NCBI GenBank assembly: GCA_903912795.1
Contig: CAIWIS010000206.1
Span: 1 to 10,927, forward strand
Source: an uncultured Bacteroidales bacterium
GTDB lineage: Bacteria > Bacteroidota > Bacteroidia > Bacteroidales > Paludibacteraceae
Length of the DNA stretch: 10,927 nt
Reading direction: 5' to 3'
The notes under the pieces were generated by a model, which was given only the letters and a program-made list of their open reading frames with translations, searched no databases and had not been told where the DNA came from. A program made the translations under genes and the position numbers. Below, in pieces: positions 7,001-10,927 of this stretch (position 1 is the stretch's first letter; every line of letters begins with the position of its first letter).

Positions 7001-7545
7001 CTGATAGCGATATGGAGAATTTGGTGAAGAAAATTAAACCAAATTTTAAAACTTTGGGAAAAAAATATGGCAAACAAATGAAGGAAATTGCGTTAGCAAT
7101 GAATTTGTTTGGGAATAATGAAATTAGCGAAATTGAACGCAATGGTAAGTATATATTGAATTTGCCAACAGGCGTTGTGGAACTAACCACTGAGGATGTT
7201 GATATTATAACCGAAGATATGCCTGGGTGGTTGGTTGCTAACGAAGGGACATTAACAGTAGCACTCGATATTACAGTAAGTGATGCTTTATTGCGCGAAG
7301 GTGTTGCTCGTGAGTTAGTTAATCGCATTCAAAATATGCGCAAATCAAATGGATACGAAATTACAGATAAGATAATTATCGAAATTGAAAACAATACAGA
7401 AACAGATGCTGCGGTCAATGAATATGCTACTTATATAGCTACTCAAACACTAGCCGAAAGCATTACCGTAGTCGAAAAAGTAAGCGGTGGAATAGCTGTA
7501 GACTTCGATGATTATGTAGTTAATATTGCTATAATAAAGGCTTAA
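4099..7545 (+). CDS. ileS: Isoleucyl-tRNA synthetase, type-2-like
   Basis: A complete 1148-residue class I synthetase that charges tRNA-Ile with isoleucine in the cytoplasm and edits mischarged valine. The HIGH-type site is PPSANGMPGIHHVMG (about 48-62). KMSKR is at 694-698. The CP1 editing domain begins at TTTPWTLPSNTA (256 on) and contains GTGIVHIAPTFGADD (351-365). DVWFDSG is at 617-623 and GVDQTRGWFF near 654-663. The helical anticodon-binding part follows, with the C-terminal extension of the larger type-2 (eukaryote-like) enzymes usual in Bacteroidota. That class is generally insensitive to mupirocin (family knowledge). No clear C-terminal zinc-finger cysteines are seen. The start MTKFKEYSGLNLSDVNKE matches the family. 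Residues 214-250 are encoded by an inserted palindromic element that keeps the frame. The gene has its own promoter and no obvious terminator after it. Confidence 0.96.
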   Translation: MTKFKEYSGLNLSDVNKELLKRWKDLDIFHKSIETREGKPSFVFYEGPPSANGMPGIHHVMGRTIKDVFCRYKTMQGFQVKRKAGWDTHGLPVELGVEKALGITKEDIGSKISVDDYNAACRKDVLKYTKEWEDLTTQMGYWVDMNDPYITYDNRYIETLWWLLKQLYNKNLLYKGYTIQPFSPAAGTGLSTHELNQPGCYRDVKDTTCVAQFHLSPTLSIGEGEERNINEVLKRKFTLNSPPSEGLGEVYFLAWTTTPWTLPSNTALCVGPNIDYVLVQSANPYTKQECKLILAEALLGQVLGKNEYEIIGKCKGSELAGIEYEQLIPWVNPGQGAFRVITGDFVTTEDGTGIVHIAPTFGADDDRVAKQNGVPPMLLIDKDGNRQPMVDRTGKFFKIGDLSADFVSTNVNTDIYSEFAGRYVKNAYDNTLTDDDTTLDVDICVMLKQQGLAFKIEKHTHNYPHCWRTDKPVLYYPLDSWFVKTTACREEMMALNDTINWKPQSTGTGRFGKWLENLQDWNLSRSRYWGTPLPIWRSEDGTEEICIGSVEELMAEIEKSIAAGFMAENPYKNFKVGEYTTENYAVKNIDLHRPYVDGIILVSASGKPMKRELDLIDVWFDSGAMPYAQMHYPFENADLIDSGSNFPADFISEGVDQTRGWFFTLHAISTMVKGSVAFKSVISNGLVLDKNGNKMSKRLGNGVDPFSTIEKYGSDPLRWYMMTNASPWDNLKFDSEGIDEVRRKFFGTLYNTYSFFSLYANVDKFTYAETEIPMENRPEIDRWIISLLNTLVKDVTEYYETYEPTRAGRAISDFVGENLSNWYVRLNRKRYWGGDYDQDKISAYQTLYTCLETVSRLMAPIAPFFADQLFLDLNAVTGKNASESVHLADFPSYNEALIDSNLEACMQLAQQTSSMILALRRKADKKVRQPLFKAVIPAYDETTYNQLIYIADLVKAEVNVKEIEVIPADSDMENLVKKIKPNFKTLGKKYGKQMKEIALAMNLFGNNEISEIERNGKYILNLPTGVVELTTEDVDIITEDMPGWLVANEGTLTVALDITVSDALLREGVARELVNRIQNMRKSNGYEITDKIIIEIENNTETDAAVNEYATYIATQTLAESITVVEKVSGGIAVDFDDYVVNIAIIKA
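4738..4848. mobile_element. REPIN/MITE-like 111-bp palindromic element inside ileS
   Basis: Two related units face each other: left 4738-4778 and right 4811-4848, around a 32-nt core (4779-4810). Both start, reading inwards, with CACCTC and end with GAGCG. Each contains a CCCA/TAACCC-type stretch and a perfect G+C-rich hairpin: CCCTCTCC/GGAGAGGG with loop ATA (4751-4769) and CCCCTCC/GGAGGGG with loop TTC (4820-4836). The core holds the self-complementary CGTAAATTTACG (4801-4812). The element is exactly 37 codons with no stop in the ileS frame and gives peptides HLSPTLSIGEGEE and NSPPSEGLGEV at its two ends. Removing it joins VAQF to YFLAW, a normal IleRS context. No transposase is encoded and no clear target duplication is seen. 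Confidence 0.75.
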
Positions 7546-7569
7546 AAAATAGTTTGTTAAAATAGTTTG
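7546..7569 (+). repeat. Direct repeat AAAATAGTTTG over the dksA -33 region
   Basis: AAAATAGTTTG occurs at 7546-7556 and again at 7559-7569, 13 bases apart. The second copy contains the -33 TTTG of the dksA-like promoter. The spacing is close to one and a quarter helical turns. It could be a regulator site or simple AT-rich duplication. Confidence 0.4.
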
Positions 7570-7596
7570 AAATCTCGATTTTATTTGTTACTTTCG
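7566..7596 (+). promoter_or_regulatory. Promoter of the dksA-like gene
   Basis: TTTG at 7566-7569 is an exact -33 element. TACTTTCG at 7589-7596 matches the -7 TAnnTTTG with one difference. The spacing is 19 bp. The predicted start is near 7602, leaving a leader of about 64 bases before the ATG at 7666. Confidence 0.75.
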
Positions 7597-7665
7597 CACC
7601 ATAAAATACGAGAAAATTGCGATTGAAAATTGACTAAATGTTTAATCATTTAAAATAAATAAGTT

Positions 7666-8046
7666 ATGTCGGAAAAAACAAGATACACAGATGTAGAGCT
7701 GGCCGAATTCAAGGAATTAATCACCGAGAAACTTGAAAAAGCTCAGAAAGATTATGAGTTGTTACGCGAAGGTGTCTCTAATGCCGATGGTAATGATATT
7801 ATGGATACTTCTCCAACATTTAAGGTGTTAGAAGAAGGTGCTGCAACCTTGTCGAAAGAAGAATCGGGTCGTTTGGCACAGCGTCAAATGAAATTTATTC
7901 AGCATTTACAAGCTGCCTTGATACGCATACAGAACAAAACTTATGGTGTTTGCCGCGAAACGGGTAAGCTCATTCCTAAAGAACGACTTCGAGCAGTTCC
8001 ACATGCTACGTTGAGTATTGAAGCAAAAAACGATAACAAACGATAA
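7666..8046 (+). CDS. TraR/DksA-family transcription regulator, cysteine-poor
   Basis: A 126-residue protein. DksA-type proteins insert a coiled coil into the secondary channel of RNA polymerase and, with ppGpp, adjust transcription from stress and ribosomal promoters. The N-terminal two-thirds (about 8-90) is predicted as a helical hairpin; its tip lies near the Asp-rich stretch ADGNDIMDTSP (40-50). The C-terminal part YGVCRETGKLIPKERLRAVP aligns with the DksA zinc-finger region YGxCxxCGxxI. Only Cys96 of the four zinc cysteines remains; the others are Thr99, Ser117 and Ala120. This resembles zinc-independent DksA2-like proteins and is usual for the Bacteroidota form. It has its own promoter and terminator, so it is probably a single-gene unit between ileS and lspA. 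A direct effect on polymerase is inferred from the family. Confidence 0.9.
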   Translation: MSEKTRYTDVELAEFKELITEKLEKAQKDYELLREGVSNADGNDIMDTSPTFKVLEEGAATLSKEESGRLAQRQMKFIQHLQAALIRIQNKTYGVCRETGKLIPKERLRAVPHATLSIEAKNDNKR

Positions 8047-8055
8047 TAATCAAAT

Positions 8056-8097
8056 TCGGCAACAGCATAATCTATCTGTTGCCGATTTTGTTATTTT
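8056..8097 (+). terminator. Intrinsic terminator after the dksA-like gene
   Basis: TCGGCAACAG (8056-8065) pairs perfectly over ten bases with CTGTTGCCGA (8076-8085), with a ten-base loop. It is followed by TTTTGTTATTTT. It starts nine bases after the stop codon. Confidence 0.85.
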
Positions 8098-8098
8098 G

Positions 8099-8133
8099 TA
8101 ACTCGTAACTCATAACTCGTAACTCATAACTAA
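8099..8133. repeat. Tandem heptamer repeat TAACTC(G/A) before lspA
   Basis: Five consecutive 7-bp units: TAACTCG, TAACTCA, TAACTCG, TAACTCA and TAACTAA. The first four also form two perfect 14-bp repeats. The array fills nearly all the space between the dksA terminator and the lspA ATG at 8142, so it is probably in the lspA leader or promoter. No convincing TAnnTTTG promoter is seen around it. Confidence 0.85.
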
Positions 8134-8141
8134 TTGATTAT

Positions 8142-8747
8142 ATGTCTATTAAAAACAAATCAATCCTATTAATAGTATTGGTGCTGATTATTGATCAGGC
8201 ATCCAAAATATTTATTAAATTAAATTTTGCATTGGGCGAACATGTAGAAGTGTTTAGCTGGTTTCAGATTTTCTTTGTTGAGAATAATGGAATGGCTTTT
8301 GGCATGGAAATAATTGGCAAATTATTTCTGACACTATTTCGGATGGTTGCAGTAGGAGGTTTAGTGTATTTTATTTATCGGTTGATAAAACAAAATGCAC
8401 GTCAAGGCTATATTTTGGCTATTTCACTGCTTTTAGCTGGTGCTTCAGGTAATATTTTTGATTCAATATTTTATGGACTAATATTTAGCGATAGCTATGG
8501 AATGGCTGCTACCTTTTTGCCCGAAACAGGCGGTTATGCTTCTCTTTTTCATGGTAAAGTGGTTGATATGCTGTATTTTCCATTAATTAAAAATAGTGCT
8601 GGCGAAACGCTTTTCTTTAGCCCAGTTTTTAATATCGCCGATTCGGCCATAAGTATAGCTGTAGTAATTATACTGCTTTTTTTCAGGAAAGATTTAAACG
8701 AAAGCTTGGAAACTAAAAAAACGGACATTGAAAAAAATGCGAACTAA
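8142..8747 (+). CDS. lspA: Lipoprotein signal peptidase (signal peptidase II)
   Basis: A 201-residue inner-membrane aspartic protease that cuts the signal peptide from prolipoproteins before the lipid-modified cysteine. Four hydrophobic helices are predicted (about 7-25, 60-81, 88-106, 162-182). Family motifs are IDQASK with Asp18, VENNGMAFG with Asn48, GASGNIFDSIF (100-110) and the catalytic pair Asp142 in GKVVDMLYFP and Asp167 in FNIADSAIS. The segment of about 30 residues between GNIFDS and GKVVD is longer than in E. coli LspA (about 165 residues in total); a similar enlargement is known in Bacteroidota. The C-terminal tail is charged (ESLETKKTDIEKNAN). The gene overlaps the next gene, itself a putative lipoprotein and so a possible substrate. 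Its leader is the heptamer repeat array. Confidence 0.95.
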   Translation: MSIKNKSILLIVLVLIIDQASKIFIKLNFALGEHVEVFSWFQIFFVENNGMAFGMEIIGKLFLTLFRMVAVGGLVYFIYRLIKQNARQGYILAISLLLAGASGNIFDSIFYGLIFSDSYGMAATFLPETGGYASLFHGKVVDMLYFPLIKNSAGETLFFSPVFNIADSAISIAVVIILLFFRKDLNESLETKKTDIEKNAN

Positions 8748-9633
8748 TATTCGAACAATTTTTTCAGTTATACTTTTTCTGATGATTTTTCACTCGTGTA
8801 CTAATCGTCCGAGTGATGTATTATCGCACAAAGAAATGACTCGTTTTTTGGTTGAATTACATAAACTGGATGGTGCTTTGGCAGCAAAAGGATTAGGTTC
8901 TACCGACAATCGTGAAAATGTTTATTATTACAACGCCTTACTTCAAAAAGAAGGCATTACCAAAGCTGAATTTGATTCGTCCTTAGTTTGGTATGCCAAA
9001 AATCCAAAATACTTCGAACGTGTATATGTTGATGTGGTTGAAAAACTAACCAAACTCGATGAGCAGGTTAAAAGTGGCTATTTTCATCCTGTCGATTCGG
9101 CTTTATTACGCAATATAAACGAAAATGTTTGGCCTTTGGCTCGCACTAACTTTAAACTCACCAAAGATTCAACTCCCATACAGATTAAATTTGCTATTCG
9201 TACAGGCCGTTTGGCTTGGGGCGATCAGTATAAACTGTCGTTTTTACATAGAGCTGGAAAAAGTAATGTAAGCAAAAATCAAAATGCAGTTATTCGCATA
9301 CATTATGCTAATAATACTTCCGACAGTATAGTTTGTAAAACTATTAACGACAGTTTGTTGCGCCGGTACACTATTACATTGAAAGCAAATAGACAATTGC
9401 GAGTTGATTCAGTAAGTGGTGCTTTAATAAATTATAAAGCAGTAAAAGGCAAGTTTAATGTATTGATTGATAGTGTAAAACTTATTCGTAAATACGATTC
9501 GCTAGCTCAGGATAGCATTCAAAAAGTGGTTTATAAATTAGAACATCCTGAAGTGATAGATCAAGCATACAAACCAACACTTCGTATACGAAGCAAAGTG
9601 CTTTTGCAACGCAAAAATGACAAGCCTGAGTAG
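8737..9633 (+). CDS. Putative lipoprotein, DUF4296-like N-terminal domain
   Basis: A 298-residue protein from the ATG at 8737; a TTG at 8728 would add three residues (MKK) and cannot be excluded. Residues 1-20 form a lipoprotein-type signal (RTNIR, hydrophobic stretch, FHS) before Cys21, a loose lipobox acceptable for Bacteroidota. Residues about 22-115 contain the pattern I recognise as DUF4296: an M-x-x-FLVELHKLDGAL helix, YYYNALLQKEGITKAEFDSSLVWYAKNP, then ERVYVDVVEKLTKLD. The remaining part (about 120-298) is basic and probably beta-rich, with no motif I can name, and ends in RSKVLLQRKNDKPE. Function is unknown. It overlaps lspA by 11 bases and the next gene by 17, so it is part of a tight operon. 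An envelope lipoprotein processed by its neighbour LspA is a reasonable inference. Confidence 0.85.
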   Translation: MRTNIRTIFSVILFLMIFHSCTNRPSDVLSHKEMTRFLVELHKLDGALAAKGLGSTDNRENVYYYNALLQKEGITKAEFDSSLVWYAKNPKYFERVYVDVVEKLTKLDEQVKSGYFHPVDSALLRNINENVWPLARTNFKLTKDSTPIQIKFAIRTGRLAWGDQYKLSFLHRAGKSNVSKNQNAVIRIHYANNTSDSIVCKTINDSLLRRYTITLKANRQLRVDSVSGALINYKAVKGKFNVLIDSVKLIRKYDSLAQDSIQKVVYKLEHPEVIDQAYKPTLRIRSKVLLQRKNDKPE

Positions 9634-10129
9634 CCATATTATTCTTACCCAAAGTGCACAGGTGCTTCGAAATAGTGCTATTCATTTTTCTGTAGATGGA
9701 ACTCGGGTTTCAAGTGTATTTGAAGGAACGCATGAATCGGCAAATACATTTTTCTGCGATGGAATTATTAGTCCGTCAGTTATTTCTCTTTCACAACGAA
9801 ACATTTCAATCACTACATTAATAAATTCCGATTTTAAAGTATTAAACCTGAACACTCTATATTTGCCGCTTTCTGATTTGCAAAATACGATTATTGATTT
9901 TGGAACTGAAAACATAAGCGACATTAATTTAATTTTACAGCAGAAAATAAGGTTTCTCCAATGCGTTTCTTCAATCGATTTTATATTAGCTTGTACTGTT
10001 TATCCACTTTCGGAGTTGAAAAATAGAAATGTTGATTGTAACAATTGCCAATGGATTTTATGGATGGGTACTGATTTGATAAATAAACAATTGACCCAAG
10101 ACACTGCAATAAAAGAGCTATTTTATTAA
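9617..10129 (+). CDS. Unknown 170-residue protein with an amidohydrolase-like N-terminus
   Basis: No firm family assignment. It begins inside the end of the lipoprotein gene (17-base overlap) and has no separate promoter, so it looks like the third gene of the lspA operon. Residues 1-55 follow the pattern of the small beta domain that opens many amidohydrolases: HIIL near 7-10, NSAIHFSVDGTRVSSVFEG (19-37), then CDGIISPSV (47-55) in place of the usual hxG-hh-PGhhNxHxH block. The following HxH metal site is absent; the position reads ISLSQRN. No later Lys/His/His/Asp set is obvious apart from a GTD at 151-153. Four cysteines are present (47, 116, 126, 141, plus 144). It has no signal peptide or membrane helix. 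It may be a shortened, non-catalytic derivative of the amidohydrolase found beside DUF4296 genes in relatives. The open frame looks genuine, but decay cannot be excluded. Confidence 0.7.
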   Translation: MTSLSSHIILTQSAQVLRNSAIHFSVDGTRVSSVFEGTHESANTFFCDGIISPSVISLSQRNISITTLINSDFKVLNLNTLYLPLSDLQNTIIDFGTENISDINLILQQKIRFLQCVSSIDFILACTVYPLSELKNRNVDCNNCQWILWMGTDLINKQLTQDTAIKELFY

Positions 10130-10136
10130 AGAAATC

Positions 10137-10162
10137 TGTATTTTACGTGTTTTCAAAATACA
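10137..10162. repeat. Inverted repeat over the mfd -33 region
   Basis: TGTATTTT (10137-10144) and AAAATACA (10155-10162) are perfect 8-bp inverted copies around a ten-base spacer. They begin seven bases after the stop of the 170-residue gene and end five bases before the mfd -7 element. No T run follows. It could be an operator or a 3' end stem for the upstream transcript. Confidence 0.45.
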
Positions 10163-10167
10163 AATCG

Positions 10168-10175
10168 TATCTTTG
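10168..10175 (+). promoter_or_regulatory. -7 element of the mfd promoter
   Basis: TATCTTTG exactly matches TAnnTTTG. No TTTG lies at the normal 19-20 bp distance upstream (the sequence there is ACGT), so the -33 element is weak or absent. A start near 10181 would leave a leader of only about 18 bases. Confidence 0.65.
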
Positions 10176-10198
10176 CAGCCTTAAACAAACAAGCTAAT

Positions 10199-10927
10199 TT
10201 GACTCTTTCCGATTTACAGTTACGTTATGCTCAACATCCGCAAGTAACCGCACTTACACGTTGGGCTGATTCTGCCGAACTAAACCTGAAAATTTCTGGT
10301 TTAAATGGTTCGGCATGCGCACTTGTGACCACATCTCTTTTTAAACTTCGACCTCATACACAAGTTATTGTTATGAATGATGCCGACGAGGCAGGGTATC
10401 TTTATAATGATATGAAGCAAATATTAACGCCCGAAGAGGTTTTTTACTTTCCGTCGTCGTACAAAAAAGCCATTAAACTTTCGCAGCTCGATACTTCGAA
10501 CGAGATTTTGCGCACTGAAGTACTCAATAAATTGGCAAATAGCACTGTTCCATGTGTTGTAATTACATACCCTGAGGCATTGATGCAAAAGGTGGTTTCT
10601 GCTTATAGTATAAAAACCCACACACTCCGTTTGCAGACTGGCGAAAGTTTGAGTATTGACTTCCTCACCGAAATGCTTCGCGAGTATGGTTTTGAAAGGG
10701 TGGATTTTGTGTATGAACCCGGGCAATTTTCGGTACGTGGTAGCATTGTGGATATTTTTTCGTTTGCCTTTGAAATGCCTTTCCGATGCGATTTTTTCGG
10801 CGACGAAGTGGAATCCATACGCGTTTTCGATATCGAAACACAGCTTTCGAAAGAGCAACGCACCGAGGTGGAAATAATTCCTGATTTACATGTTGATAAA
10901 AAATTAGCTCTTGTATCGTTTTTGGAA
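10199..10927 (+). CDS. mfd: Transcription-repair coupling factor, N-terminal part
   Basis: The first 243 codons of a gene that runs off the right edge (the complete protein is usually about 1100-1150 residues). Mfd is a DNA translocase that removes stalled RNA polymerase from damaged DNA and recruits UvrA for nucleotide excision repair. The visible part is the UvrB-like N-terminal module that contacts UvrA. It contains TLSDLQLRYAQHPQVTAL at the start, FYFPSSYKKA near 90 and the conserved block YEPGQFSVRGSIVDIF (172-187). DFFGDEVESIRVFDIETQLS follows. The frame has no ATG before about codon 58, whereas homology begins at once after the TTG at 10199. TTG is therefore the likely start (Met-Thr-Leu-Ser-Asp-Leu-Gln). 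No SD is seen; the short leader is AAACAAACAAGCTAAT-like and A-rich. The helicase domains and RNA polymerase-binding domain lie outside. Confidence 0.93.
   Translation, partial: MTLSDLQLRYAQHPQVTALTRWADSAELNLKISGLNGSACALVTTSLFKLRPHTQVIVMNDADEAGYLYNDMKQILTPEEVFYFPSSYKKAIKLSQLDTSNEILRTEVLNKLANSTVPCVVITYPEALMQKVVSAYSIKTHTLRLQTGESLSIDFLTEMLREYGFERVDFVYEPGQFSVRGSIVDIFSFAFEMPFRCDFFGDEVESIRVFDIETQLSKEQRTEVEIIPDLHVDKKLALVSFLE

Noticed and set aside
6942..7328. 128-codon open frame on the - strand inside ileS
   Set aside because: It lies wholly opposite a strongly conserved coding region and its Ser/Thr/Phe-rich translation has no recognisable motif; it is a shadow frame.
10424..10858. 144-codon open frame on the - strand opposite mfd
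   Set aside because: The + strand encodes clear Mfd sequence throughout; the - strand product has no motif.
1..10927. CRISPR array, defence system or phage genes
   Set aside because: No spaced direct repeats of CRISPR type and no cas, nuclease-defence or phage proteins are seen; the only tandem array is the heptamer repeat at 8099-8133.

Overview
The window is AT-rich chromosomal DNA from a member of the Bacteroidota, probably a Bacteroidales-like lineage. The evidence is the promoter type (-7 TAnnTTTG with a TTTG-like -33, seen several times), A-rich leaders mostly without Shine-Dalgarno sequences, a type-2-like isoleucyl-tRNA synthetase, a cysteine-poor DksA-like protein, the exbB / membrane protein / exbD / exbD cluster, and an lspA gene followed by a DUF4296-type lipoprotein. 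All recognisable genes are on the + strand.

Layout. 1-1161: the 3' end of guaA (GMP synthase), joined by an ATGA overlap to a complete tatD-family nuclease gene. 1230-1356: promoter and tRNA-Ser(GGA). 1428-3829: a TonB/Tol-type energising cluster, namely an ExbB/TolQ channel with a signal peptide, a four-helix membrane protein and two ExbD/TolR proteins, closed by a strong intrinsic terminator at 3847-3880. 3881-4098: an intergenic region with an inverted repeat, a good promoter and a leader hairpin. 4099-7545: ileS. 7566-8097: a dksA-like gene with its own promoter and terminator. 8099-10129: heptamer tandem repeats, then lspA, a DUF4296-like lipoprotein and a 170-residue unknown protein, each overlapping the next. 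10168-10927: promoter and 5' end of mfd, which starts with TTG and runs off the window.

Functional links. Most of this is conserved housekeeping: purine synthesis, isoleucine charging, energy transduction to the outer membrane, stringent-type transcription control, lipoprotein maturation (LspA next to a putative lipoprotein substrate) and transcription-coupled repair.

The most unusual signal is inside ileS. A 111-bp palindromic element (4738-4848) is built from two related, oppositely oriented hairpin units around a 32-nt core, like a REP doublet (REPIN) or a small MITE. It is a multiple of three and stop-free, and adds 37 residues to the synthetase just before its editing domain. Second in interest is the 170-residue protein between the lipoprotein gene and mfd. 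Its first 55 residues look like the start of an amidohydrolase, but no metal-binding motif follows. No CRISPR array, transposase, phage gene or obvious new multi-gene system is visible.
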